64,000 bases of DNA from Acytostelium subglobosum LB1 (Eukaryota; Evosea; Eumycetozoa; Acytosteliales; Acytosteliaceae): assembly GCF_000787575.1 (NCBI RefSeq), contig NW_012236515.1, forward strand, positions 157,842 to 221,841, written 5' to 3'. The stretch's first letter is position 1. Every line of letters starts with the position of its first letter. This document shows, piece by piece, positions 1-11,167 of this stretch. Under the pieces are notes generated by a model, which searched no databases, was not told the origin of the DNA, and worked only from the letters and a program-made list of their open reading frames with translations. Made by a program: the position numbers and the translations under genes.

Positions 1-202
1 CTATTTCCACCAGACCATTATCTGTTATGATTCGTTTTATATAACATCGTTAGTTATATTTGTTCGAGTGTTGTGTGTGTTTGAGTGATCGTCTTGTCCT
101 CATCATGTGATCAAACCTACATTCACTCTGAGGCAATGATTGAGTATGTCCAAATGTAACTAGAGTAACTAATAATATGATGGAGATATATAATGTATTC
201 AT
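1..202 (-). CDS. Secreted protein, 5' part only (runs off left edge)
   Basis: The reverse-strand ATG at 202 opens a typical signal peptide (MNTLYISIILLVTLVTFGHT), followed by QSLPQSE. The first exon runs 202-121 and ends before GTAGGT. An acceptor (ACAG) lies just before 21, and joining 121 to 21 keeps the frame (E-Y-N-G-L-V-E-I). The inferred intron is 120-22. Only about 34 residues are in the window, so the mature protein and its role cannot be named. An unspliced reading would stop near position 50. That the splice restores an open frame favours the two-exon model. Confidence 0.5.
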
Positions 203-778
203 TATATTGTTGGTCTGTTTAGTTAATATATATGTATGTGATTGATCGTTTGCTTTGATGTTTGAATGAATGATTGACATTTTCAAACACCAAGGTCGGG
301 ACATTTGATTCAGTCAATCAAACAATGGACTTGGAGGCAAGAATTGATACCGAACCAATTAATTGTCAAATGAAGGGCTGCCGAAGTTATGTTGGTACAT
401 ACTTTGATCAATCACCAAAACTTAATGAAGCGCGATCAGCTGTGACTTGCAACCGATTGCATAATGGGTGGTCCAGAGCGATTGGACCCCTTTGATCCCA
501 ACCTTGCACAAAACAATGATTTGGAATGAAGTGTGTTTTGCACGAGATTTGATCAGCTCACACACCACCGATCAAGTCGTTTCATCGATGTATGATGATT
601 ACAACAATGGGCTATTCCTTAATATATCTACATTATTTATTAGTCTTGTTGTATGTCCTGCAAATATTTGATGTTCGATCCCCAGGGAGGTAGGGCATGT
701 CCATGGACCAACCCCCAGGCCAGCCAGCCAGAGGCTGGACTTCCGAACCCGAGACTCGACCAAACTTGCATGATCATA
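203..778. other. Spacer without a supported gene
   Basis: This stretch lies between the start of the secreted gene and the 3' end of the CYBC1-like gene. A 73-codon plus-strand ORF at 274-495 has no signal peptide, domain or splice support. The part at 660-760 is locally GC-rich and contains GTTCGATCC, but no cloverleaf could be folded around it. Confidence 0.5.
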
Positions 779-1381
779 TTACTTGTTGACGGATGCAACT
801 CCACGCTTCTTTAGTGTATCTGGCAGGGTCCTGCCTGCACCATTGTTGTCATCGTCATCGTCTGCGTCTTGACCACCGATGGCACCAAACTTGCGGCCAA
901 CTTGATTGGTCTTGAGCCATTGGTTGATGCCCTTGGCCAACTCCTCTGGGAACTGCGTGTGGAAGTAGAGTGTGTCGGTCAGCGGGATGCTGATGCCGTC
1001 GAGGTACAGCATCACACGATGCATCTTCTTCTTCTCGTGCACCTCCTCCTTGACAAACACGTGGCTGCAGCGCTCGAGTGGCAGCACGATCTTGTTGCCG
1101 ACTGCGCGTCTGATGATGTCGATAATGTTGCGGTAGGCTATGATCGCGTTGCCGTCGGCCTTGTCAAAGCTGATCGTGTACTCATCGCGACAATTGAGTA
1201 GACCTATCAGTGCGAACATCATCCAGAACACAAACTTGCCCACCCATAGGAACCAATCCTCCGTGTGCAAGAAGAACGGTATCAATCCAATCAAACTAAT
1301 ACCGAATCCCATCGTCCATTCCTTCTTTCTATCACTATGTACAATGACCAATCTTTCCTTATTTGTCTCTTTTATCCTCAT
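779..1381 (-). CDS. CYBC1/Eros-like chaperone (NADPH oxidase subunit stabiliser)
   Basis: Single exon, 200 aa. Two hydrophobic segments (about residues 22-62, GFGISLIGLIPFFLHTEDWF then FVFWMMFALIGLLNC) are followed by a soluble PH-like domain. The stretch NCRDEYTISFDKADGNAII, the charged VFVKEEVHEKKK segment and HRVMLYLDGISIPLTDTLYF follow the layout of human CYBC1/Eros (C17orf62) in the same order. In mammals this ER protein stabilises the gp91phox-p22phox heterodimer. Dictyostelids have NOX enzymes, so a similar role is plausible. The C-terminus adds an acidic D/N-rich tail (DADDDDDNNG) absent from the animal protein. I recognised this by motif order only; the family call is fairly firm and the NOX role is inferred. 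Confidence 0.65.
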   Translation of the reverse strand: MRIKETNKERLVIVHSDRKKEWTMGFGISLIGLIPFFLHTEDWFLWVGKFVFWMMFALIGLLNCRDEYTISFDKADGNAIIAYRNIIDIIRRAVGNKIVLPLERCSHVFVKEEVHEKKKMHRVMLYLDGISIPLTDTLYFHTQFPEELAKGINQWLKTNQVGRKFGAIGGQDADDDDDNNGAGRTLPDTLKKRGVASVNK

Positions 1382-1407
1382 CTCTATGTTATATTATATG
1401 TATATAT

Positions 1408-1445
1408 ATCTTGATTGATTGATTGATTGATTGATTGTGATTGAT
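1408..1445. repeat. (TTGA)n tetranucleotide repeat
   Basis: Tandem TTGA units lie just upstream of the CYBC1-like gene. This type of four-base repeat recurs in spacers and introns across the window. Confidence 0.8.
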
Positions 1446-1604
1446 TGAGTGCACTAGTGCACTCAGAAGTTGATCAAGTGATTGAATGTGTGTGAGTGTG
1501 TGTGGGGGGAGGGTCAACGGTTAACTTTAGAAGTTAACGGATGTTATTGATGATACACATAAATTAATAAAGAAAGGTGAGGACTGATGGCCAGTGCACT
1601 ACAA

Positions 1605-3232
1605 CTACTTGATCTTGAGTTGATCATCTTTGGATCGTTTGTACTCTTCTTTGGCAAAGAATATAAGTAGTGTGGAGGTGGCCGAACAGCCGACGAGTAT
1701 CCAATTCATGTAGAGTGGCGGGATGGCAGAGCCTAGTAGGATGGATACCAATGTGAAGATGTTGATCAGGAATGAAATGATGGCGGTGCCAATCGACTCG
1801 GGCACCGGGTAGGACACCTCCACCACTGCTTCATATATTATCGGATAGTAGCCATTGATCAGACAGCCACCAATAATGTTCACCAACTGGCCCAGCCAGT
1901 ACCACCCAGGTAGTACACCTGAGCATATCAAAGAGAATCTATATAATTGTGATTGATTGATTGAGTGAGTGAGTGAGTGATTGGAATGATTCCAACGAAT
2001 GATTGAATGAATGAGACTACTTACATTACAAATGTTATGGTATTGAGTGTGAGGATTGTGATGATGAGTATCTTGTAGTTGTGCACTTTGTCGTGAATGA
2101 TGCCACAGATTATGCCTCCAAAGAGTCCGGCAAGGATACCCCAGAAGCCAAGCCATTTGGCATCGGAAGCGTCAAACACTGGCGCGACAATCTGTGTGAG
2201 CACGGTGGACCACGATCCATAGGTGCCCGACGTGATGGCCACGGACGCAATCATTAGAGTGGCCGATGGCTCGCGAAGCACCTTGAGCGACATGTTCCAC
2301 AGCTCCTTCCAGCTCTGCAACAGTGTAGTCTGTGGCTTTGGCTCGTTGGCCGCCAGCATCGCAGAGGCGCTGGGCGGGGTGGGCGGCTGCTCGGGGAAGT
2401 AGATACATATGGCGATGAATATCAGCAGGCCCGAGACAGCCTCGGCCAGCAACAAGTATCGCATCCTCTCGCCAGTGGTCGCGTATAGTGAGAGGAGGAA
2501 GCCGATGGCGCTGCCACTAAAGTTGGCCAGCGTGCCGATGGCAGTGGAGAACGTGCGCTCGCTGGGGCTGAACCAGACGTTGGACAGCTTGGTCGGCACG
2601 ATCATAATGCATGGGCCGCCCGCTGCGTTGAGCGCCTGCGCCACGATGATCAGACTGAACAGGTTCTCGCCCTGGCCGGGTATCGAGCGGATCACGCCAC
2701 ACATCGTCACGAGGAATGAGGCAATGAGAAGATTGCGACGAATGCCAACTTGATTGATCGACCACATAAAGATCAGCAAGAATGGCGCAAAGATGATGGC
2801 AGCGATCGCCGTCAAATAGTCAATGTCCTTGATGGGAACGTTATAGTATTGTGAGGCCAGCTTTGCAATCGTAGGGAATGTGATCCAGAAGTTACATTGA
2901 TTGAGTGACAACAATGTGAAGATGGACAATACCCACCATCTTCGTTTATAAGTTGTGAATGTCTGTTGATTGTCTTGTTGTTGTTGCTTGCCATGTTTAT
3001 CTTGCTTGTCTTGATCATGTAGTATTAGTGGATTAGGTTGTGGTGCCATGTTGATTGAATGACCAGGCCATGGACCAGGCAATGATGAGTTGTAGAAGCT
3101 TGCATTGCTACTTGATGTGTTTGAGTCTACAGTGTAAGTGTTTCCATCTGTATAACTATAAGTATTGTTATTATTATTATTGTTCAAGATTGGTATTGAT
3201 TCATCATCTTGGTCGTAGTCCCCATTTATCAT
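1605..3232 (-). CDS. SLC49-type (FLVCR/DIRC2-like) MFS transporter
   Basis: Two exons, 3232-2025 and 1938-1605, with an 86-nt intron (donor GTAAGT, acceptor TATATAG) give a closed frame of 513 aa. A polar, N/S/Q-rich cytosolic N-terminus of about 95 residues precedes roughly twelve membrane segments starting at RRWWVLSIFTLLSLNQCNFW. The segment LNAAGGPCIMIVPTKLSNVW then FSPSERTFSTAIGTLANFSG carries the SLC49-like W-F-x-P-x-E-R-x-x-x-T-A motif of FLVCR and DIRC2 proteins, and VLPGWYWLGQLVN sits in a late helix. Family members move haem, choline or vitamin B6-like solutes; the substrate here is unknown. It is divergent from the ABC gene across an 812-bp spacer. Confidence 0.75.
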
Positions 3233-4044
3233 TATTATATTAAATTATCTTCTTGATATTTATCTCTATTCTTACAACCTCTAACTTTGTCAAAAGCAAA
3301 AAAATCTTGCGCAAAACCCAACCTCTGTTGGAAAACAAAACAACAACAATTCAATTCAAACAAACACAACAACTGACTGGACTGGATGACTGAAAGGTGT
3401 GTGTTTTGATCTGTGTCTGTCAACCAGGAATAGCATCAATCAATCCTGGGTATCTGTGGGGTGTGATGGGTACGGACTTCAGGACCACGATCTTATTCCA
3501 AAGAAAGTTCACTAATGATTCATCAATCTCAGATCAGACACACCACACAACCAATCAATCTTAGTTTAATAAGTAAAGGAATAAAAAATATCTGAAACAT
3601 ACAATCACTCAAACAGTCTTGTTTGAATCAAAGTGATGAATGAATGAACTACATACGACGTTATAAATGACGATAGTTATCTCTAAATATGTTCTTTGGA
3701 TGATGAAACGAAATACTGTGAATGACATTGACATCAATGAGTCATTACTTATCTAGACAAGGTTCAACAACAAGATATTTTAAAGTGATCGGCTCACCAT
3801 AACAACATCACCCATTACATACTGCTTGCCCACATTGTGTGTTTCGTTTCGGAACTGGAATCAAACTTACAACAAACACACCCCCTCACACTCACCAGCC
3901 TATTGACAGACATCAACAAGATGTTCTTGGTTGTCACTAATGAGACAGAAAGGACCTTCACTCCTACAGATCTAAGTTGTGTTGTCATTATATAAACATC
4001 ATGTTCATTTTTTATTGTTATAATAGTATATATTACTACTAATT
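3233..4044. promoter_or_regulatory. Divergent intergenic region of the MFS and ABC transporter genes
   Basis: An 812-bp spacer lies between two divergent start codons and must hold both promoters. It is AT-rich close to each ATG and otherwise mixed in composition, with no ORF of note. No specific transcription-factor site could be assigned. Confidence 0.5.
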
Positions 4045-6531
4045 ATGGATAACAACAATAACAATAACAATGAAGACTTGGCAATCATTGTCAATGATGT
4101 TCATAGAGGTTATGGCAACACAAAGGTCATCACTGGTATGAACCTATGTGTCAAACGAGGTTCAATCAATGGTCTAATCGGTCCATCTGGTTGTGGTATG
4201 TATCATGTTGTTACATTCAATCACATGATCACTCTCACTCACTAACTCAATCAAACAAACATAAAGGTAAGACTACATTGCTCAAGATTATACTTGGCAG
4301 ATTGATACCAGACTCTGGAAAGGTGTTTGTGTTTGGATCACAGCCACATACTAGGGGTCATAATGTACCTGGATCGGACATTGGATATGCCCCACAAGAG
4401 ACTGCACTGTATGATGACTTGTCGATCGGTGAGACATTCAACTTCCATCAAGCAGTGCATGGTATGTCAAAGGAATCATTCCAGGAGCGAAAGACATGGT
4501 TGTGTTCCTTCCTCGAGTTGCCACGCGACTCTCGTATCGTTGGCACACTGTCTGGTGGCCAGAAGAGAAGAGTATCTCTGGCTGTGGCCCTGCTGCACAA
4601 TCCCAAACTGCTGATTCTCGATGAGCCAACTGTTGGTGTGGACCCATTGCTGCGATCAAGAATCTGGCAACATCTTCGTGAGATTGCCAAGGTTGGTGTC
4701 ACTGTCATTGTCACCACGCACTACATCGAGGAGGCCAGGATGGCCGACAGGGTCAGCATGATGCGCTACGGTAAGATCCTTGCGCAGGGCGTGCCTGACC
4801 GCCTCATCACCAAGTATGCCTGTGACAACTTGGAGGAGGTGTTCCTGAAGCTTTGTCTCTCGGGCGATCAGCATCTTGACAATGATCCCGATGGAGGCAA
4901 CAGTGAAGATGGAGTGATCAACACTCCGGCGGCCGCCCAAGAGGACGAGGAGGCTGTTCCCGATGTCTATCAATCAAAAGTGGACGCGGCTAAACTCTAC
5001 TATGCAAGCGACTCAAACATTGAGAACACACCACTACTCTCACAAGCTGGCAACAATGGAAACATGACTACCTCTGTTGCTGGTCTTCAAGGAACAGTGA
5101 GCTTCAAGAGAAGATTCCAACAAGTCTTTGCCATCGCAAGGAGAAAGATAACTCAAATCTACAGGAACAAGGTGGTCTTGTTCTTTGAAGTGTTGGTAAG
5201 TTGATCTGATTGATTGATGAATGAGTGATGTAGTGATTGGATACTAACTTTGATCTCCAACTCCATGTTACACAGACACCTGCCATCCAAATCTTCTTGT
5301 TCTTCATTGCCATTGGAGCTACACCAAAGAACTTGTCATTTGGCATTGTGAATAAGGATGTTGGTATCGGACCACCATTCAACATCAACATTGGAGATGA
5401 CATCATTCAACAACTTGGCAAATCCGGTGTCTTTGACTTCCACTACTTCAACACAACTCAACAAGCATTGGACCAAATCAAGAATGGCAATAGTATGTTG
5501 CGTTCAACCTCCAAGACTGGCGACCATACTAACCTCAAACAATCAAATATCTTAAGGTTGGGGAGCATTATATATACCAGAGAACTTTACAATGGCACTT
5601 CCACAGAGATTTGAGAACCTTACCAATCCATATTGGGTCAATCAATCAAACGTTGACCTATATCTCGACTTTACCAGTTATCAAATCACCTTGATCATTG
5701 AGCAACAGATATCCGTAGCCTTTGAGAGTATGTTCACTCACTCATCCCCTCACCCTCACCCTTACCCTAACCCAATCAACAAAAGACATTGCCAATAGCT
5801 TCAATATATCAATCAATCCAGTACAGGTACAGCCGCCAATCTATGGAAAGACATCGACTACATTCCTCAGTTTCCTTGCACCTGGAATGATTGCGTTGAT
5901 CACATTTGCTCATGCCATTGGTATCTCATCAGTGTCATTCGTGAGAGAGAAGATAGATGGCTCTCTGGATCGTCTGTTCGCCGTTGGTGTCAATGTCCCC
6001 GTGTGTCTCGCCGGATCATTCTGTGCACACATCCTCCTCTTGCTCATTCAAACCACATTGCTCATGCTGATCACAGTGTTTGGATTCAAGATTAGTATCG
6101 AAGGCGATGTAGCCCTAGTCATCTTAATGCTCATCCTGTTGGGCATTGTCGGTATGAACATGGGACTGGTGATATCATCCGTCGCCGTCATTGAAACCGA
6201 GGCAATCCAACTAAGCCTTGCGTCATTCTTCCCAAGTTTGCTGCTGTCCGGTGTGATGTGGCCAGTGCAAGCGATTCCCCCATGGTTCTCCTGGATCAGT
6301 TACGCCCTGCCCACGACATGGGCTGCAGAGGCTCTGCGTGATATCATGATCCGAGGCGCTGGTATGTCTTTCCGCAAAGTGTGGCAGGCATATCTGATCG
6401 TTACCGCCTGGGCCGTCTTCCTTCTGATCGTTGCATCATTCAAACTTAAGGACCGCGAGTCCAACTTCTCCCTTGTGAGATACATCAAGTCACGCTTCCA
6501 GAAGAACAAGTCAACCATCGCTAGCAACTAA
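4045..6531 (+). CDS. ABC half-transporter, ABCG/ABCH type (NBD then ABC2 membrane domain)
   Basis: Five exons (4045-4195, 4267-5195, 5276-5492, 5581-5727, 5786-6531) give an exact 729-aa frame. The nucleotide-binding domain is N-terminal. Walker A GPSGCGKTT (residues 46-54) is split by intron 1, the signature LSGGQKRR is near residue 146, Walker B LLILDEPTVGVD is near 166, and the switch His lies in VTTHYIEEA. The linker LEEVFLKLC is typical of the ABCH/ABCG20-23 group. From about residue 500 there are six membrane segments with an ABC-2 layout (FLAPGMIALITFAHAIGISS; LLLSGVMWPVQAIPPWFSWI; ALPTTWAAEALRDIMIRG). As a half transporter it should dimerise. Its cargo is unknown, with lipids or drugs usual for the family. 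Confidence 0.85.
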
Positions 6532-6689
6532 GGATCACATCCACCCTCCACTCCCCTCCCCTTCCCTTCAATCGAATAAATAAATCTATCATGGAATGAT
6601 ACCAAATACGTATACTAGTAGGTTGAGGTGAGGATAGACCATCTCCAGTGAGCTCTTCACATTGTTTATGAGTTGGGATAGCCGTTCGT

Positions 6690-8511
6690 TCAATTTAGGA
6701 GGTTCTCCACATTCATCGATGTTGTGGAGCTTGAGCTGCTGCTGTTGTTGTTCCCGCTTCCTCCGCCACCGCCGCTTCCTCCGCCGTTGTTGTTATTATT
6801 ATTGTTGTTGTTTTTTTTGTTTGGATTGTTTGTTTGAGTGAAGCTTAGTTTCTTGTTCCTTCCAGGTCCAACACGTTCGCTTGGAGGTACTTCGGCTGCA
6901 GCCTTCATTGCTGTCTTTATCTCTTTCTTTACCAACTTGGCATAGTGCAGTCCACAAGCATTACATAAACTAAATGGGTCAGATGTACATGGTTAGAATG
7001 CATGTCCAAGTAACTGACTGGCTATGCCAATACAATACCTTTTACCTCCGGCTGGACCTTTGCGCCATTCTGGCGTTTGTGTCGTACCACAAGATGTGCA
7101 GAATGGAGAAAGCACCCTCTTCTTGTTATGATCGGTTGTGCCTCCAGGCCCTGCTTGGTCCTGGAGCGCGGGTGGGATGGACGAGGTGAACGAGGTCATA
7201 ATAACACCTGGTCCAGTCTTTCGAGACACCATTGACACTGTCCCCAGTGCCACTGGTCCATGTTGCTTTGAAGGTGCTTCCAGGGGTATGATAATGTTTG
7301 GGCTTGACATTGTGATTGTTGTCATGTCAGCAGACACCAATGCCATGTTGTTGTTGGTGCCAGAGTTTCCACCACTGCTAGTCGTGGCACCACTGTTTCC
7401 GCTGCCAGTGTTGGAGCCACTACCACTGCCGCCGCTAGTAGTACTGCTGTTGGCGCTGGTGTTGCTACCGCCGCTGGCGTTGCTGCTGGTGTTGCTTCCA
7501 CTGCTACTGGTGCCGCTGCTACTGATGAGGGCTGGGGACGTAGTGCTGTTTGTTGCCTGGTGAGGTGTAGGTAGTGGTGGAGAGGGGGCAGTAATAGAAT
7601 CGTTGGTCTTCTTCTTCTTCCTGAACCGTCGGGGCCGCATCAGAGGGACGCTGATGCGCGTCCTCTCCTCCACTGTGTTTCTTTCCAATTGTTGGGTGAC
7701 CGTGTCAATCATCCTCATCAAGTCTGTGCCCTTCTCCTTTAGAGTCTCTAGCGTCTCCTCGGTGATGCCGTTGGCCAAACCAGTCTTTGCCATCTTTGAT
7801 ATCTCTGAGCTGATGTCTCTGATCTCTATCCACGTCTCTTGTTCATTGGGCATGACGCTGTAGAGATGATGAGATGTGGACGAGGTGACTGCATCGCCTG
7901 ATGATTGTTGTTGTGGCAGTGACGATGCAGATGGCTTTGATGTTGTCGCGCTACCACTGTTTGGGCTCTGGCTGTGGCTGCTGGGGAAGACTGGCGGTGA
8001 TGATGTGTTTGTTGAGCTGTTGGTGGTCGTTGATGTTGTCGATGTCGATGTGGTCGATGTGGTCGATGTGGTCGATGTCGTCGAGGAGTTAGTTAAATTG
8101 ACATCGGTCGGTAATGATATGTTTAGAGAGCCAGTAGTAGTCATCGGTATAATGTCGTTGTTGTCGTTGTTGAAGTTGTTGCTGCTGCCACCTGTGACAC
8201 CAACATTGATTGTGGTGTCAGGACTCAGCGAATCATCTGGCGGCAGAGGTGAGCTTGGTGGTGGTGATGAATGAAATGACGAGGAGTTTGGCGACAGGTA
8301 GTCAAAGAACTGCTGCTGTTGTCTCTCTTGTTGTTCTTGTTGTCTTTGTAATTGATCTCTTAGATGTTGATATTGATTATGTTGATGTTGTTGTTTTTGT
8401 TGTAATAGTTGTTGTTGTTGTTGTCTATGTTGTTGATGTTGAGCAAAGGAAGAAGATGATTTACGAAACCGGAGAGATTCCAGTGTTCCGAACTGAGGTT
8501 GATGTTGTTGC

Positions 8512-8550
<39 letters not shown>

Positions 8551-9317
8551 GGGTTATCCATATCTTCTTCTTCTTCTTCTTCAAAGTTGTTGATGATATT
8601 GTTGTTATTATTATCGAAATATGAAGTGTTGCCAGCAGTAAAGGATGACAATCTTTGGTGGTATTGGCCGTATTGGCTATGTTGGCTGTGTTGGTGGTGG
8701 TGTTGCTGCTGAGTTTGTTGTTGGTGTTGTTGAGTTACATTTGAGTTACTTGTTGTAGTTGTGGTTGGTATTGGTATAAATCTAGGTGGTGGATAATGAC
8801 TATATTGTTGTTGTTGGGGTGTTATTAATTGTCTGTGTTGTTGTTGTTGTTGTTGCAAAGGAGATGGAGGCGCATTATAAAATATATTAGATGATGTAGT
8901 TGTTGTTGTTGTTGATGTTGTTGTTGGTGCTGCTGGAGGAGGAGTTTGCGTTGTCTCAGTGTCTGCTTCAGATGAAGTTGCTATAGATTGTTGTTGATGC
9001 TGATTAAACTGCTGTTGTCTGTTCTGTGTATAGAATGGTGGAAATGAGTCTGATCGGAATGGCGGTGGCTGATGAATGTATGAGTGATGGACAAATTGAT
9101 GTTGTTGCTGAGGATGTTGTTGTTGCTGATGCTGTTTAAATGTGGGTGTTGGTGGTGTTGTTGGTGGTGGCACCTGACTTTGACTATGTTGACTTTTGTG
9201 AGTCTCATCCCCATCACTCCAGAATGGTTTCATGCTTGATACAGAGCATTGATGGTTTGGGTGCTTGCTGACGACGCTTGAACTACTGGGGGGTGTCAGT
9301 CGGCGGTAAGTCAACAC
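6690..9317 (-). CDS. GATA-type zinc finger transcription factor
   Basis: Two exons (9317-7039 and 6969-6690) give 852 aa. Most of the protein is low complexity: polyQ/H in the first 400 residues, then S/T/N/G-rich tracts. The single GATA finger is near the C-terminus (Cys740 to Cys765). It begins CTSCGTTQTPEWRKGPAGGK and, across the intron, continues SLCNACGLHYAK, giving C-X2-C-X18-C-X2-C. The intron cuts the finger exactly between GGK and S. A basic tail (KKEIKTAMKAAAE) follows. A short hydrophilic helix (TWIEIRDISSEISKMAKTGL, then an ITEETLETLKEKG segment) upstream of an RPRRFRKKKK nuclear-localisation-type cluster may be a dimerisation region. It should act as a DNA-binding regulator in development; the targets are unknown. 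Confidence 0.9.
8360..8600. repeat. CAA/CAG-type trinucleotide tracts (polyQ coding)
   Basis: Long GTT/TTG runs, which are CAA codons on the coding strand, lie inside the GATA gene and encode polyQ with scattered His. The same triplets read on the other strand give valine/leucine-rich false ORFs. Confidence 0.85.
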
Positions 9318-11167
9318 ACAAACTGGAAGGGAACAATATAAATGATATATCTATATTGAGATATATTAATATGATATATGAAGTGTGTGGTGAGTGGGGA
9401 GGTGTGTTGATCGATCTAATCGGTTTGAAATGGTTTGGATTGATTAGTTTGATTGGTTGGTTTGAATACCAAGTTTATCAACAACGTGTGAGTGTGTTTG
9501 CAAGTTGCAAGGGTCGTGATTGATTGAGTGAGTGGAGTGAGTGAGGTGTGGGCTGACAGAATGACTGAACTGAACTGAACTGACTTGAGCCAGGTCCAAA
9601 TGTCGTTTCGTCCTTGTTCAAGTTTATATAAATAGTAATGTACTAACTATAGTTATAGAGGTTTGATAATGAATGGAAATTTGGGTAAGCAATGATAATT
9701 CATTCATACATCATTGATCATCGCATTTGTTCATTCATTCTTTGTTATTCATTGATTGGGGGGAGGGGCAAGGCCTAAGGCAGGGTGTTGACTTTCTCGC
9801 CATCTCGCATAAAGGTGATAAATATGAATGTGTATGTTGCGAATTTGTAAGACAGAATGTAGAGAGAGTTGTATTGATCGCACATACAATAGCAACAACA
9901 AACTTGTTGATCACGTCCAACAATTAGATTGAGACTATTTCTCTGGACCCCCCTCGCTCTCACACAATAGAGAAGTGTCTCACGTGACTTCCTTTGCTTT
10001 CGAAGTTGGACGAGGCCTTGCCCGACCCACTGGTTCTTTCTTTGCATTGGCACCCCGTAGATATCGATCAAGTATTGTGTTTGTGTGTAAGTGAGCAGGT
10101 GATAGGGGAACAAAAAATAATGATCAAAAAGAGAGCGGATGGAACTGATTGTTGTAGCTTAATTCATTAAGGAATGGGGGCACCCTTTAAGTGATTAGTG
10201 GGTGGGATGTCAAACGGTACTGATGACCGGTCACTCTTTGATTTTGATTTACAACGAGGTGTAAAAGATACAACAATGACAACAACAATATGAACAATTC
10301 TAAAATTAACATAAAAATGACGATATTAACTTTGGATATTAAGTGATTTATGTTCATGTATGTTCATGATTATTGTTATGGTCATGGTTATGGTTACGGT
10401 TATGGTTACGGTTGTGGTTGATGTGCAATTGTAATACAAAGAGGATAATTAAGAAGTAGTACTACAATAATATTTACCTTTTACTTTTTAGGAGTGTAGT
10501 GAATGATTAGGATTGTTAAACTCTGGAAGATATTATCGTATCGCCTACAGGTCTGGACAATGATTCATCAAACAATCAATTCATAATGAAAGTATACGTT
10601 CATTAACTCTCACACTCATTAATTCAAGAGTTTAAACAAATCGATTACATTGAGGGTTAGAAGATCCGAAAAGGATCACTCGGTCTCTCAATTGATGAAG
10701 ATATTTTCCAGTTAATGTTATGTTACTTCCTTTACTGCTGGACACTTGTTCAAGAATCATCACAAAAATATCCCTAGACAATGTTTGAGGGTTCATTTAG
10801 GAGGTTGAGTCGGGAGAATTTCCCTAGATACCATCGTCGATCCAAATACTAATGAGAGAGGGTTGTTAAGTGATTGTTAGGTGACACCGTTCTTGAATAG
10901 AAACATAAATCGATAATGTATTCATTCTACCCGTCCCTTATCTATTAATAGATTGCTGTTAAAGTGTGATGTCATCCAAATAACTTCCTCTTTGGAAAAC
11001 AATTGTGGACGACTCGTTAATTAATAAACCTAAATTAATATCAATAAAAAAGACTAGAACGACAAACACACACCAATCAATTTTGACACTAAACCAATCA
11101 TTCATGATTGACTGCAATGAATTTAGAATCACCCTCGATCAACAACGTCTGACAAATAACGTCCCAT
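9318..11167. other. 1.85-kb spacer between the GATA and METTL23-like genes
   Basis: No protein gene is supported here. It contains the shared 5' region of two divergent genes, an 11-bp inverted repeat GGGCAAGGCCT at 9766-9776 matched by its complement at 10013-10023, a short run of (GGTTAC/T) repeats around 10381-10420, and a 5.8S rRNA-like sequence at 10650-10800 (listed separately). Confidence 0.5.
10650..10800 (+). pseudogene. Degenerate 5.8S rRNA-like sequence
   Basis: Four hallmark blocks of eukaryotic 5.8S rRNA occur in order on the plus strand. GGATCACTCGG is at 10673-10683. GATGAAGA is at 10694-10701, with exactly the ten-base spacing usual between these two blocks. GTTAATGT is near 10711 and AATCATC is at 10755-10761. 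A 3'-end-like TGTTTGAGGGTTCATTT follows near 10783-10799. The overall length (about 125 nt between outer blocks) is close to a real 5.8S. The usual AACGCAGC after GATGAAGA is lost and several stems look broken. No 17S or 26S end is visible nearby. Dictyostelid rDNA is normally an extrachromosomal palindrome, so I read this as a stray, decayed copy. A divergent functional RNA is less likely. Confidence 0.55.

Noticed and set aside
660-760. GTTCGATCC resembling a tRNA T-loop
   Set aside because: The bases around it do not form a T-arm stem and no acceptor or anticodon arm could be placed.
7138-8600. Long plus-strand Val/Leu-rich ORFs opposite the GATA gene
   Set aside because: They are antisense readings of CAA/CAG and serine/glycine tracts.
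9775-10113. 112-codon minus-strand ORF in the GATA/METTL23 spacer
   Set aside because: Random-looking composition, no domain, no signal peptide or splice context.
10656-10690. GATCCGAAAAGGATC hairpin as a terminator
   Set aside because: It overlaps the 5.8S-like block GGATCACTCGG, has no T run, and bacterial-type terminators are not expected here.
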